30,367 nt of DNA from Oscillospiraceae bacterium (lineage in GTDB: Bacteria; Bacillota_A; Clostridia; Oscillospirales; Oscillospiraceae), in NCBI GenBank assembly GCA_017549325.1, contig JAFYVA010000106.1:1-30367 (forward strand), written 5' to 3'. Each line of letters opens with the position of its first letter. Positions within the stretch are counted from its first letter, which is position 1. Shown here in pieces: positions 22,327 through 30,367 of this stretch. A program made the translations under genes and the position numbers. Under the pieces are notes generated by a model. The model ran no database searches. It had not been told where the DNA came from and saw nothing but the letters and a program-made list of their open reading frames with translations.

Positions 22327-22355
22327 ATTCTACCATCTTCTGAAAGAAAATGCAA
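22327..22355 (-). promoter_or_regulatory. Sigma-A promoter of trpS
   Basis: Minus strand: -35 TTGCAT (22355-22350), a 17-base spacer, -10 TAGAAT (22332-22327). The leader to the ATG is about 50 bases and holds a small hairpin (GGGC/GCCC) but no T-box. Confidence 0.7.
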
Positions 22356-22386
22356 CGGAAAAGGTATGCAAATATGGTGATAATGA

Positions 22387-22414
22387 TTGACTTTTTTTGT
22401 AGATGAAATATAAT
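22387..22414 (+). promoter_or_regulatory. Sigma-A promoter of gltX
   Basis: -35 TTGACT (22387-22392), a 16-base spacer, perfect -10 TATAAT (22409-22414). Confidence 0.8.
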
Positions 22415-22466
22415 GTTATGAGTGATTTTATGCAATTTATTCAATTCACCCCAGGAGGAGAAAAAA

Positions 22467-23951
22467 ATGGCTCTTGATATGACCTATTTTACCCAGATGG
22501 AAGAAAAAATTCCCCGTGGAAAGGTGCGTACCCGTTTCGCTCCCTCCCCCACCGGTTATATGCATGTGGGCAACCTGCGCACGGCGCTCTATACCTGGCT
22601 CATTGCCCGTGCCAATAACGGTACCTTTATCCTGCGTATTGAGGATACCGATCAGGGCCGTTTGGTAGAGGGCGCGGTGGATGTGATCTACCGCACCATG
22701 GCCGAGTGTGGTCTCAACCACGATGAAGGTCCCGATGTCGGCGGCCCCGTGGCTCCCTATATCCAGTCCGAGCGCCGTGATACCTACGGTAAGTACGCCG
22801 AGCTGCTGGTGGAAAAGGGCGGCGCTTACTACTGCTTCTGCGAGAAGAGCGAGTCCGAAGAGGACAGCGGCGATTTCCAGCGCGCTGCCGATCCCTGCCG
22901 TGACCTGCCTCTGGAAGAGGCCAAAGCCCGCGTTGCAGCCGGTGAGCCCTATGTCATCCGTCAGCGCATCCCCGCAGAGGGCAGCACCACATTCAGCGAC
23001 GCCATCTTCGGCGATATCACCGTGGAAAACTCCACGCTGGACGATCAGGTTCTTCTCAAGCGCGACGGCCTGCCCACCTATAACTTCGCCAATGTGATCG
23101 ACGATCACCTGATGGGCATCACCCATGTGGTACGCGGCAGCGAGTACCTCTCCTCCGCTCCCAAGTACAATCTGCTGTATGAAGCCTTCGGCTGGGAAGT
23201 TCCCACCTATGTTCACTGCTCCCCCGTCATGCGCGATGCACAGAACAAGATGTCCAAGCGCCATGGCGATCCCAGCTACGAGGATCTGAAGGCCCGCGGC
23301 TATCTCACCGAGGCCATTCTCAACTATGTCACGCTGCTGGGCTGGTCTCCCCGCGGCGAATACGCTGAGCAGGAGATCTTCTCTCTAGAGGAGCTGAGCC
23401 GCATCTTCGACATGACCGGTATCTCCAAGTCCCCCGCTATCTTCGACATCGCCAAGCTGGACCATTTCAACGCTGTGTATCTGCGCGCCATGGCTCCCGA
23501 GGCTTTCGCCGAGGTGGCCGCTCCCTATATCCGCCAGAGTGTGAAGGGCGATTTTGATATCGCCGCCATCGCCGCCCTGTTGCAGGTCCGTTGCGAGCAT
23601 CTGACCGATATTCCTGAGAAGGTGGATTTCTTTGATGTCTGCCCCGAGTATGATATCGAACTGTTCACCAACAAAAAGTCCAAAACCAATCCCGATGTAT
23701 GCCGCGATATGCTGGAGAAGGCCATTCCCATGCTGGAGAACCTGCCCCAGTGGGATAACGAGTCCATCCATAACGGTCTGATCGATCTGGCCACCTCTCT
23801 GGAGGTGAAGAACGCCACCCTGATGTGGCCTGTCCGTATCGCCGCTGCCGGAAAGGCTGTCACCCCCGGCGGCGCTGTAGAAATCTGCCACATCCTCGGC
23901 CGCGACGAGTGCCTGCGCCGCCTGCGCGCCGGCCTTGCCAAGCTGAACTGA
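22467..23951 (+). CDS. gltX: Glutamate--tRNA ligase
   Basis: Class I synthetase that charges tRNA with glutamate; 494 residues, normal length. The HIGH motif lies in FAPSPTGYMHVGNLRTAL near the N-terminus and KMSKR in QNKMSKRHGD. The C-terminal anticodon-binding part is present. ATG 22467 follows AGGAGGAG; an in-frame ATG at 22422 lacks a site. No glutaminyl-tRNA synthetase is seen here, so this enzyme may also charge tRNA-Gln for later amidation, as in most Firmicutes; the sequence alone cannot prove that. A glutamine synthetase gene follows, 51 bases downstream. High codon bias. Confidence 0.97.
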   Translation: MALDMTYFTQMEEKIPRGKVRTRFAPSPTGYMHVGNLRTALYTWLIARANNGTFILRIEDTDQGRLVEGAVDVIYRTMAECGLNHDEGPDVGGPVAPYIQSERRDTYGKYAELLVEKGGAYYCFCEKSESEEDSGDFQRAADPCRDLPLEEAKARVAAGEPYVIRQRIPAEGSTTFSDAIFGDITVENSTLDDQVLLKRDGLPTYNFANVIDDHLMGITHVVRGSEYLSSAPKYNLLYEAFGWEVPTYVHCSPVMRDAQNKMSKRHGDPSYEDLKARGYLTEAILNYVTLLGWSPRGEYAEQEIFSLEELSRIFDMTGISKSPAIFDIAKLDHFNAVYLRAMAPEAFAEVAAPYIRQSVKGDFDIAAIAALLQVRCEHLTDIPEKVDFFDVCPEYDIELFTNKKSKTNPDVCRDMLEKAIPMLENLPQWDNESIHNGLIDLATSLEVKNATLMWPVRIAAAGKAVTPGGAVEICHILGRDECLRRLRAGLAKLN

Positions 23952-24002
23952 TTTTACAAACGAGAAACAACCCGTCTTTCGATGGCGAAAGGAGTTACTG
24001 CA

Positions 24003-26105
24003 ATGGATAAGCTTACGAATAATGTGCCCGCTCTGTTTGGCAGCATGGTCTTTAACGAGGAGAAAATGCGTCAGCGTCTCTCCCCCGAACTGTACCGTGC
24101 GTGGCGACAGTGCCTTGCACAGGGTACTTCCTTGAGCCGTGATATTGCCGATGGTATCGCCACCGCCATGAAGGATTGGGCCATCGAACAGGGTGCTACC
24201 CATTTTACCCACTGGTTCCAGCCCATGACGGGCTTTACCGCCGAAAAGCATGACAGCTTCATCGTCCCCGACGGACGCGGCGGCATTGTGATGGAACTGT
24301 CCGGCAAGGAGCTCAGCCAGGGTGAGGCCGACGCATCTTCCTTCCCCTCCGGCGGCCTCCGCGCTACCTTTGAGGCGCGCGGCTATACCGCCTGGGACCC
24401 CACCTCCTATGCCTTTGTCAAGGATCGCACCCTCTACATTCCCACCATCTTCTGCTCCTACTCCGGCCAGACGCTGGATAAGAAAACGCCCCTGCTGCGC
24501 TCCATGCGCGCACTGGAGCGTCAGAGCCTGCGTATCCTGCGACTCTTTGGCAACACCACGGTTCAGCATGTCGTTCCTCAGGTGGGTGCCGAGCAGGAGT
24601 ATTTCCTCATTGACAAGGAGGATTACCGTAAGCGTCTGGATCTGAAGCTGTGTGGCCGCACCCTCTTTGGTGCCAAGCCTCCCAAGGGTCAAGAGCTTGA
24701 CGACCACTACTACGGTTCTATCAAGCCCCGCGTTGCCGCCTTTATGCATGAACTGGACGAAGAGCTGTGGAAGCTGGGTGTCTTTGCCAAGACCGAGCAC
24801 AATGAGGCAGCACCCTGCCAGCATGAGGTAGCACCCATCTACTGCGATGCCAACACCGCCTGCGATCAGAACCAGCTGACCATGGAGATCCTCAAAACGG
24901 TGGCAGGCCGCCATAACTTCGTCTGCCTGCTCCACGAAAAGCCTTTCGACGGTGTCAACGGCAGCGGTAAGCACGACAACTGGTCTCTGTGCACCGATGA
25001 GGGGGAAAACCTCCTCAAGCCCGGCAAGACCCCCAGCCAGAATGCTCAGTTCCTGCTGTTCCTTGCCGCGTTTATCAAGGGCGTTGACGAGTATCAGGAC
25101 ATGCTGCGCTGCTGTGTGGCCTATCCCGGCAACGACTGCCGTCTGGGCGGTCACGAGGCTCCTCCGGCTGTCCTGTCCGTATTCCTCGGTGACGAGCTGA
25201 CCGCCATCCTCGATTCCATCATCAGCGGCGAGGAGTATGTGGAAGTTGCAAAGCGCAAGCTACAGATCGGCGTGGATACCCTTCCTGAGATTCCGCAGGA
25301 TACCACCGACCGTAACCGTACCTCTCCTATCGCCTTTACCGGTAACAAGTTTGAGTTCCGTATGGTGGGCTCCAGCCAGTCCATTGCCAGCCCCACCGCC
25401 GTGCTCAACACCATGATGGCCGACGAACTGTGCCGTTTTGCCGAGGTGCTGGAAAAGGCGGATGACTTCCAGGCTGCTCTGCAGCAGTTGCTGCGCGAGA
25501 CCTTCACCAACCACTGCCGCATCATCTTTAACGGCAACGGCTACGGCGAAGAATGGATGGAAGAGGCCAAGCGCCGCGGCTTGAGCAACCTCCGTAATAC
25601 GGTAGAGGCACTGCCTGCCTATATTGACAAGAGGAACATCGACCTCTTCGGTCGTCACGGAATCTTGACCCGCGCTGAGCTGGAGGCTCGCTACGAGATC
25701 CATCTGGAGAACTACTGCAAGATCATGGCCATTGAGGGCAACACCCTGCTGGAGATGACCCGCCGTCATATCCTCCCCGCAATCACTACTTGCACCGATG
25801 AACTGGCTACCGCGATCTTCCATAAGCAGAACTGCGGTATCTCCGTTCCCGTCACCACCGAGACCGCTGCCCTGCGCCGTATGTCGGAGCTCTCTGCCAA
25901 GCTTTTTAGTGCCTGCAGTGCATTGGAGCAGGCTTTGAACAAGGCTCCTGCAACGGACGGCGGTTTGCGCGCTGCCAAGTATTATCGCGATCAGGTGGAC
26001 GCCAAGCGCCGCAAGATGAGCGAACTGATCAACGAGTTGGAGAAATTGGCCGCTGCAAAGCACTGGCCCTTCCCCACCTATGCCGATATTCTCTTTTCTA
26101 TGTAA
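24003..26105 (+). CDS. glnN: Glutamine synthetase, type III
   Basis: Makes glutamine from glutamate, ammonia and ATP. The 700-residue length and the motifs identify the type III class found in Bacteroides, cyanobacteria and Clostridia, distinct from the 450-residue type I enzyme. Typical stretches include THWFQPMTGFTAEKHD, GAEQEYFLID (metal-binding Glu residues), and HNEAAPCQHEVAPIY; FEFRMVGSSQSIASP is also conserved. ATG 24003 was chosen because AAAGGAG lies about 8 bases before it; another in-frame ATG at 23982 precedes that site. It follows gltX by 51 bases with no terminator between, so the two may be cotranscribed. A palindromic terminator ends the unit. Confidence 0.96.
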   Translation: MDKLTNNVPALFGSMVFNEEKMRQRLSPELYRAWRQCLAQGTSLSRDIADGIATAMKDWAIEQGATHFTHWFQPMTGFTAEKHDSFIVPDGRGGIVMELSGKELSQGEADASSFPSGGLRATFEARGYTAWDPTSYAFVKDRTLYIPTIFCSYSGQTLDKKTPLLRSMRALERQSLRILRLFGNTTVQHVVPQVGAEQEYFLIDKEDYRKRLDLKLCGRTLFGAKPPKGQELDDHYYGSIKPRVAAFMHELDEELWKLGVFAKTEHNEAAPCQHEVAPIYCDANTACDQNQLTMEILKTVAGRHNFVCLLHEKPFDGVNGSGKHDNWSLCTDEGENLLKPGKTPSQNAQFLLFLAAFIKGVDEYQDMLRCCVAYPGNDCRLGGHEAPPAVLSVFLGDELTAILDSIISGEEYVEVAKRKLQIGVDTLPEIPQDTTDRNRTSPIAFTGNKFEFRMVGSSQSIASPTAVLNTMMADELCRFAEVLEKADDFQAALQQLLRETFTNHCRIIFNGNGYGEEWMEEAKRRGLSNLRNTVEALPAYIDKRNIDLFGRHGILTRAELEARYEIHLENYCKIMAIEGNTLLEMTRRHILPAITTCTDELATAIFHKQNCGISVPVTTETAALRRMSELSAKLFSACSALEQALNKAPATDGGLRAAKYYRDQVDAKRRKMSELINELEKLAAAKHWPFPTYADILFSM

Positions 26106-26109
26106 CGAA

Positions 26110-26137
26110 AAAACCGGAGCGAATTCGCTCCGGTTTT
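26110..26137. terminator. Palindromic bidirectional terminator
   Basis: A 28-base perfect palindrome centred on GAATTC (left half AAAACCGGAGCGAA, 26110-26123), between glutamine synthetase (plus) and the MscS gene (minus). T-runs on both strands. Confidence 0.92.
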
Positions 26138-26142
26138 CTTAT

Positions 26143-26925
26143 TTACTTGCTCAAATGCACATCCATCTGAGGATACGGAATGGTGATCTTTTCCTCAGCG
26201 AATACCTCCTGCACGATATCCAGTGTACCGCGGCGGGAAGCACCCTTTTTGGACGGATCGGTGCAGTGCAGCAGCAGCTTATAGTTGATGGCGCTGTCTG
26301 CAAACTCATCGGTTCCCAGGAACTCGGCATCCTCCACACCGGGTAGTTCTTTTGCACGGCGCACGATTTCTGCCATTGCCTGGCGGATATGCGACAGCGG
26401 CTCTTCATAAGGTGCCGGCACGGTGATGCCGACAAGTGTACTGGCCATGCTGATCTCAGTAATGTTGCGGTTGCTGATGGTAAGAATTGCATCGTCGACA
26501 AAGCTGTACATCTTTGTCACCTTTGCGTTGAACTCCACCACCTTGCCCTCTTTGCCGCCATAGCAGATATAGTCGCCCTCGGCAAAGAACTTGTCCCACA
26601 TAATGCTGGTACCCATCATCAAATCCTTCAGGATATCCTGTAGGGCAAAACCGACGATGATACCGGCAACACCAAGACCGGTAAAGAGCGTACCGATATT
26701 GATTCCGTTGATCTGCAGGATCACAGCGGCAACCAGCAACACATAGGCGCTCTTAACAGCGGTATTCACAACACGGAGATTGGTAGGTCCCTTTTTCTCG
26801 TTGGCCGTTTTTAAGACCTTTCGCAAAAAGACACGAACAACCTTCCATGCGACCACCGACAAGATCAGCGTCAAAACACTGATCCAAAAAGGAGGCGAGA
26901 GCAGATAATTCTTAATTGCTTCCAT
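26143..26925 (-). CDS. Small-conductance mechanosensitive channel, MscS family
   Basis: A membrane channel that opens under membrane tension and releases solutes on osmotic downshift. 260 residues. Three hydrophobic helices lie at about residues 13-32, 50-70 and 75-97; the third, LFTGLGVAGIIVGFALQDIL, is the Gly/Ala-rich pore helix typical of MscS. The following beta domain (DYICYGGKEGKVVEFNAKVT) and the mixed C-terminal domain are complete. The start is 3 bases after the YkvI-like gene stop, so the two form an operon. A palindromic terminator follows. Confidence 0.95.
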   Translation of the reverse strand: MEAIKNYLLSPPFWISVLTLILSVVAWKVVRVFLRKVLKTANEKKGPTNLRVVNTAVKSAYVLLVAAVILQINGINIGTLFTGLGVAGIIVGFALQDILKDLMMGTSIMWDKFFAEGDYICYGGKEGKVVEFNAKVTKMYSFVDDAILTISNRNITEISMASTLVGITVPAPYEEPLSHIRQAMAEIVRRAKELPGVEDAEFLGTDEFADSAINYKLLLHCTDPSKKGASRRGTLDIVQEVFAEEKITIPYPQMDVHLSK

Positions 26926-26928
26926 TCG

Positions 26929-27999
26929 TTATCCCCTTTTCAACTTACGACGGCACTGGAAGAAATGAATGACCATCGTCACAAGGAAAACGATGCTGGC
27001 ATATCCGAACAACGGGTAAATCACGCCGATGATATCGCCGAATCCGAAGAGGCTGGCAGCCCAACTCACCACGGCCAAAAAGACAAGCAGCAGCTTTTCA
27101 CGGTTCTGGACAAAGGCAATATGCTGCTTCATGTGGGTGATGAGCGCCACAAGAGAGCCCAGAGAGTTGCAGAACATCGCCAGCGCCAGCAGTACACCGT
27201 ACACGCTGCCGAGAATCGCCAGCAGCTCGCTGACCACTGCCACCATGGGCAGCTCCTGTGCGATGGCAGGGGGATAGATGCACACAGAGGAGAGGATGCA
27301 ATAGGCGATAAAGATCAGCATCACGCCGCTGAGTCCCATTCCCGCAAAAATGGTGGATTTTTTCTTAATCAGCGGTGCAGTCGGTACCATAATACCGATA
27401 CCGCCCAGCAGGTTGTACGATACGAAGGTCAGTGCAGCAATCACCCAGTTGGGCATCAGCGGATTTTCATTGACCACCTGCATCTTGAGGAGCAGCGATG
27501 TATCGAACTTAGCCCATGCAAAGATCGCAAACAGGATGGCGGCGATCGTCAGCACGGGGATCAGCATGGAAAAGGCATTGACCATACCGCTCACGCCGAA
27601 CAGCGCAATGATCGCCACGATCACCGTAAAGATCGCGCTGCTAACCCAGGCGGGTACATTGAAGAGCTGCTGGAACAAAGCGCCTACACCGGCAGCCATC
27701 AGCACCACAACGCAGAAGAGGAACAGTGCCGCGACCACACCGGCAGCCTTACGCAGCCAGGTTGCCCGCTCCCAGGGAACCAGCAGGCGATCCAACTCCG
27801 TGTAACCGGTCATCTGCGTCAGACGCATCAGCACGATGCCAAAAAAGACAAACAGTGCTGCTGCCATGGCAAAGCCTAAAAAGCCCCAGCCACCAAACGA
27901 GCCAAAAAACTGCCACAGCTCCTGACCGGACACAAAGCCCGCACCCAGAAAACTGCCGACATACGTAAATGCCAATGGCAAAACGCCAATTTTCTTCAT
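26929..27999 (-). CDS. YkvI-like membrane transporter
   Basis: A 356-residue integral membrane protein with about ten hydrophobic helices. It matches the YkvI family of uncharacterised membrane proteins, which look like the LeuT-fold amino acid transporter group. The N-terminal SFLGAGFVSGQELWQFFG is the typical unwound first helix of that fold. The substrate is unknown. ATG 27999 follows AAGGAG, and a sigma-A promoter lies at 28033-28061. MscS is the second gene of this operon, which could mean solute uptake is paired with osmotic release; this is inference. Confidence 0.88.
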   Translation of the reverse strand: MKKIGVLPLAFTYVGSFLGAGFVSGQELWQFFGSFGGWGFLGFAMAAALFVFFGIVLMRLTQMTGYTELDRLLVPWERATWLRKAAGVVAALFLFCVVVLMAAGVGALFQQLFNVPAWVSSAIFTVIVAIIALFGVSGMVNAFSMLIPVLTIAAILFAIFAWAKFDTSLLLKMQVVNENPLMPNWVIAALTFVSYNLLGGIGIMVPTAPLIKKKSTIFAGMGLSGVMLIFIAYCILSSVCIYPPAIAQELPMVAVVSELLAILGSVYGVLLALAMFCNSLGSLVALITHMKQHIAFVQNREKLLLVFLAVVSWAASLFGFGDIIGVIYPLFGYASIVFLVTMVIHFFQCRRKLKRG

Positions 28000-28016
28000 G
28001 ATAAATGCTCCTTACG

Positions 28017-28040
28017 GATAAAATAATGATTTATTTTATC
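28017..28040. promoter_or_regulatory. Inverted repeat overlapping the -10 of the YkvI-like gene promoter
   Basis: GATAAAATA (28017-28025) and TATTTTATC (28032-28040) are perfect 9-bp arms around six bases. The right arm covers the -10 box. It could be an operator or a leader hairpin. Confidence 0.45.
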
Positions 28041-28061
28041 ATCTCTCCACAAATTCGTCAA
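28033..28061 (-). promoter_or_regulatory. Sigma-A promoter of the YkvI-like/MscS operon
   Basis: Minus strand: -35 TTGACG (28061-28056), a 17-base spacer, -10 TAAAAT (28038-28033). Confidence 0.75.
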
Positions 28062-28090
28062 GGCGGGAAAATCGCAGGAAACAATACCCT

Positions 28091-28105
28091 GTTGACAATG
28101 TAAAC
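28091..28105. promoter_or_regulatory. BlaI-type operator 1 (imperfect), over the -35 box
   Basis: GTTGACA-A-TGTAAAC is one base away from the perfect palindrome at 28123-28137 in its arms and covers the -35 box of the repressor promoter. Confidence 0.6.
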
Positions 28106-28120
28106 AGCCTGTGCTATCAT
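28092..28120 (+). promoter_or_regulatory. Sigma-A promoter of the BlaI/M56 operon
   Basis: Perfect -35 TTGACA (28092-28097), a 17-base spacer, -10 TATCAT (28115-28120). Confidence 0.85.
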
Positions 28121-28122
28121 GT

Positions 28123-28137
28123 GTTTACACTGTAAAC
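28123..28137. promoter_or_regulatory. BlaI-type operator 2 (perfect), at the transcription start
   Basis: GTTTACA-C-TGTAAAC is a perfect 7-bp inverted repeat containing the TACA/TGTA core typical of BlaI/MecI operators. It lies just after the -10 box, where bound repressor would block transcription. Confidence 0.8.
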
Positions 28138-28153
28138 TATGGAGGTGACCGAC

Positions 28154-28531
28154 ATGGAGCATCATGTGACTCCGACGGAATGGAAACTGATGGAATGTCT
28201 GTGGGCGCGTGGCAGTGTCACAGGCCGGGAGGCGGTGGAATATCTGCAATCCCACGCGGGCTGGAGCCGCAGCACCACCCTCACCATGCTGCGGCGCATG
28301 ACGGAAAAGGGCATTATCGCCTGTGGCGAGAGCAAGGACGGCATCAAGACCTATACCCCCCTCGTCTCCCGCCAAAATGCGGTGCATCAGGAGACAGACG
28401 ATTTTCTCCACCGTGTCTATCGCGGCTCCCTCTCCGCCATGGTCAGCGCCATGACGGAAAAACAAAATCTCACACAAAAGGAGATCGATGAGCTGTACGA
28501 AATTCTGCGCCGCGCCGAGGAGCGGCAGTAA
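28154..28531 (+). CDS. BlaI/MecI/CopY family transcriptional repressor
   Basis: A 125-residue winged-helix repressor. The DNA-binding part shows the family pattern: EWKLMECLWARGSVTGREAVEYL, then STTLTMLRRMTEKGII, then a wing around KTYTPLVSR. The C-terminal helices form the dimer and carry the cleavage zone. ATG 28154 follows GGAGGTG; an in-frame ATG at 28139 overlaps that site. Two operator-like palindromes at its promoter suggest autorepression. It is followed 12 bases later by the M56 peptidase gene, the classic pair in which a membrane sensor-protease inactivates the repressor on a signal. No beta-lactamase or PBP gene is visible in the window. Confidence 0.94.
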   Translation: MEHHVTPTEWKLMECLWARGSVTGREAVEYLQSHAGWSRSTTLTMLRRMTEKGIIACGESKDGIKTYTPLVSRQNAVHQETDDFLHRVYRGSLSAMVSAMTEKQNLTQKEIDELYEILRRAEERQ

Positions 28532-28543
28532 GGAGGGGTCGCT

Positions 28544-30367
28544 ATGATGCTGAACTGGATCATTTCCTCCTCCCTCCTCATTGTGGCGGTCATCGTCCTG
28601 CGCTTCGCCCTGCGGGGCAAGGTCTCCCCCGCCATTGGCTACGCCCTGTGGCTGGTGGTGCTGGTGCGCCTGCTTGTCCCGGGCTCGGTGATGCATATCC
28701 CCTTCTCTGCCGCAACGGTGGTGGAGAACACGCAGCTTTCACAGGATTTGGAGCGGTTGGAATATGTAGACGCCGTGGAACACGCCGATGACGGCAGCGT
28801 GCTGGGCATCATGCACGACTATGTATACAACATGGAGATCAACGACTGGGCGGACACCCACACCATCGTGGACTACAGCGCCGACGAGGAGGAGTTCTCC
28901 CGCTGGCAGCGCTCCAGTAATGTGAAGAACTTCGGCAAAAACATCCTCCGTCCTGCGTGGATCGCAGGCATCGCCCTTGTGGCGGTGTGGTTTGCCGGTG
29001 TCAACGTGGTGTTCACCCACCGTCTGCGCCGCTCGCGGCAGCGGTTGGAGGTGGATTGTCCCCGCCCTGTCTACGTTTCCCATGTGGTGGAGACCCCCTG
29101 CCTCCACGGGCTCATTGCCCCCGCCATCTATGTGACCCCCACCGTGGCGGCGGACGAAGTTGCCCTGCGCCATGTGCTGAGCCATGAACTGAGCCACTAT
29201 CGCCACGGCGACCATATTTGGGGCATCTTCCGCGCCGCGGCGCTGGCGCTCCATTGGTATAACCCGCTGGTTTGGTGGGCGGCAGCATTGTCCCGCCGTG
29301 ACGCAGAACTGGCCTGTGATGAAGCCGCCATCGCCCTCTTGGGTGAGGGGCAGCGCACCGACTACGGGCGCACCCTTATCGGCCTTAGCTGCCGCGGCGG
29401 CGGGCGTGACCTGCTGCTGAACGCCACCACCATGACGGGCAGCAAGCGTGGCTTGCGTGAGCGCATCGTGCTGATCGCCGAAAAGCCCCAAACGAAGGCT
29501 GCCGCCGTATTCTTTGCCGCCGTGATCCTGATTTTCGCCGCCGTGTTCACCTTTGGAGGCAGCGTACCCGGCAGCAGCTATATCCGCGCCGGCAGCGCCG
29601 AGCCCATGAATGAAGATTTCCGCCTCCGCTATGATAAGACCATCACCACTGTCCGCCTTGTCTGCGATGTGTATCAGGACGGCGAACTGCTGCAGGTGGA
29701 GGATCGTGTGTTCCCCGCTTCGGCGGTAGAGCATATCAAGGTCGAGCCCCGTCTTAAAGGGTTGGACTCCCGCGATTACGATATTGTCGTAACGATAGAG
29801 GGCAGCATCGGCAAGCAGGAGATCGTCTTTGATGTCACCACAGGCTATAGCTATGAGCTGTACGGTTGGTCGACCCCCAATATGCCCGAGCCTGTAAAGC
29901 TCGCCGTGGATGACAGCGTGATGCTGATGATCTTCCGCGCAGGAGAGCACATGAGCATTCCCGCCGGAGACGAGCTGACAGCGAATATGCTGCGCTACTA
30001 TCCCGAGCGCACCGCTGCCATCCGACTGGAGTTCTACGGTGATGAGAAATCTGCACGGGAACAAGGCAGCGGCCTCGCCTACGAAAATCCCCTTGTAATG
30101 GCTGCCGACAATCTCCGCCGCTTTGGAGATATCATCTATATGACCTGCGAAAACAGTTGGAAGACGATGAAGGACAGCGCCGAACTCTACACCCGCTACC
30201 GCTTCGGAAATCTGGAGCAGGCCACCCTCAGCGTGAAATACTACCAAAAGGGACAGCTGATGGAGGAGGCGCAGCTCCCCTATGATCTGCGGCTGAGCCG
30301 CTACGGCTGCTACCTTACCCCCACGGAAAACGGTTGGCAGGCCGGCGTAAGTGTTTATGACTACGCC
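28544..30367 (+). CDS. M56 family membrane metallopeptidase (BlaR1-like), 3' end outside window
   Basis: A polytopic membrane protein with a zinc protease domain; 608 codons are open to the right window edge. Hydrophobic helices lie at about residues 3-20, 28-48, 140-162 and 325-348. The protease motif HELSH is at 214-218, with the third ligand Glu255 in DAELACDE. After the last helix, an extracellular region of at least 260 residues holds two similar stretches (RLRYDKTITTVRLVCDVYQDGELL near 365 and TRYRFGNLEQATLSVKYYQKGQLM near 550), suggesting a duplicated sensor module. It is not a penicillin-binding domain: no SxxK motif is seen in it. ATG 28544 follows AAGGAGG. Its likely job is to sense an outside signal and cut or release the BlaI-type repressor. 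The signal is unknown. Confidence 0.92.
   Translation, partial: MMLNWIISSSLLIVAVIVLRFALRGKVSPAIGYALWLVVLVRLLVPGSVMHIPFSAATVVENTQLSQDLERLEYVDAVEHADDGSVLGIMHDYVYNMEINDWADTHTIVDYSADEEEFSRWQRSSNVKNFGKNILRPAWIAGIALVAVWFAGVNVVFTHRLRRSRQRLEVDCPRPVYVSHVVETPCLHGLIAPAIYVTPTVAADEVALRHVLSHELSHYRHGDHIWGIFRAAALALHWYNPLVWWAAALSRRDAELACDEAAIALLGEGQRTDYGRTLIGLSCRGGGRDLLLNATTMTGSKRGLRERIVLIAEKPQTKAAAVFFAAVILIFAAVFTFGGSVPGSSYIRAGSAEPMNEDFRLRYDKTITTVRLVCDVYQDGELLQVEDRVFPASAVEHIKVEPRLKGLDSRDYDIVVTIEGSIGKQEIVFDVTTGYSYELYGWSTPNMPEPVKLAVDDSVMLMIFRAGEHMSIPAGDELTANMLRYYPERTAAIRLEFYGDEKSAREQGSGLAYENPLVMAADNLRRFGDIIYMTCENSWKTMKDSAELYTRYRFGNLEQATLSVKYYQKGQLMEEAQLPYDLRLSRYGCYLTPTENGWQAGVSVYDYA

Noticed and set aside
22271..22350. 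Possible T-box leader before trpS
   Set aside because: The leader is about 50 bases, lacks the conserved T-box sequence and a specifier stem.
23385..25154. A 589-codon open frame on the minus strand opposite gltX and the glutamine synthetase gene
   Set aside because: It spans two well-identified genes and the gap between them; composition is that of an antisense shadow.
28739..30247. A 502-codon open frame on the minus strand opposite the M56 gene
   Set aside because: The plus strand has the HELSH protease motif and full family layout; the minus frame has none.

Overview
The window looks like chromosome from an anaerobic, endospore-forming member of the Clostridia, most likely an Oscillospiraceae-type gut bacterium. 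The evidence is the sporulation genes (spoIIGA-sigE, cwlD, cotJ genes), the ferredoxin-linked 2-oxoacid oxidoreductase, phosphate butyryltransferase, type III glutamine synthetase, a DUF951 gene, strong GGAGG ribosome binding sites, and a moderately high GC content (mid-50s by eye). The assignment rests on gene content only. Highly expressed genes show strong codon bias, which creates long but false open frames on the opposite strand.

Layout from left to right. 1-900: tyrosine recombinase (minus strand, cut by the window edge). 1181-1840: an AT-richer nucleotidyltransferase. 1918-2823: ptb. 3024-3317: small membrane protein. 3370-5459: cwlD-radA operon (minus). 5615-6747: spore-coat operon made of a CotJA-CotJB fusion and cotJC. 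6858-8280: two AT-richer exported proteins of unknown role. 8487-13097: amino-acid catabolism block of aminotransferase, P-loop NTPase and a four-subunit 2-oxoacid:ferredoxin oxidoreductase. 13315-14043: XRE-type regulator that appears to start at CTG. 14083-15640: spoIIGA-sigE (minus). 15733-17589: rarA-DUF951-34-residue membrane peptide-Dabb-like gene (minus). 17683-18324: nth. 18410-19425: three unrecognised small genes, tightly packed. 19480-21189: NifU-like scaffold plus GGGtGRT protein (minus). 21272-22270: trpS (minus), divergent from gltX (22467-23951), which is followed by type III glutamine synthetase (24003-26105). 26143-27999: YkvI-like transporter and MscS channel (minus). 28154-30367: BlaI-type repressor and M56 (BlaR1-like) membrane peptidase, cut by the right edge.

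How the genes may work together. The aminotransferase could make a 2-oxoacid, the oxidoreductase would convert it to an acyl-CoA with reduced ferredoxin, and Ptb elsewhere in the window could convert acyl-CoA to acyl-phosphate for ATP formation; this link is inference. SpoIIGA activates pro-sigma-E, which in known spore formers drives cwlD and cotJ, and both have a CATATA(C/T)T motif upstream. The BlaI/M56 pair forms a repressor and sensor-protease unit with two operator-like palindromes at its promoter.

The least explained parts are the three-gene small-protein cluster at 18410-19425, the GGGtGRT/NifU-like pair, the P-loop NTPase inside the oxidoreductase block, and the CotJA-CotJB fusion. 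There is no CRISPR array, rRNA, tRNA or insertion sequence that I can see.
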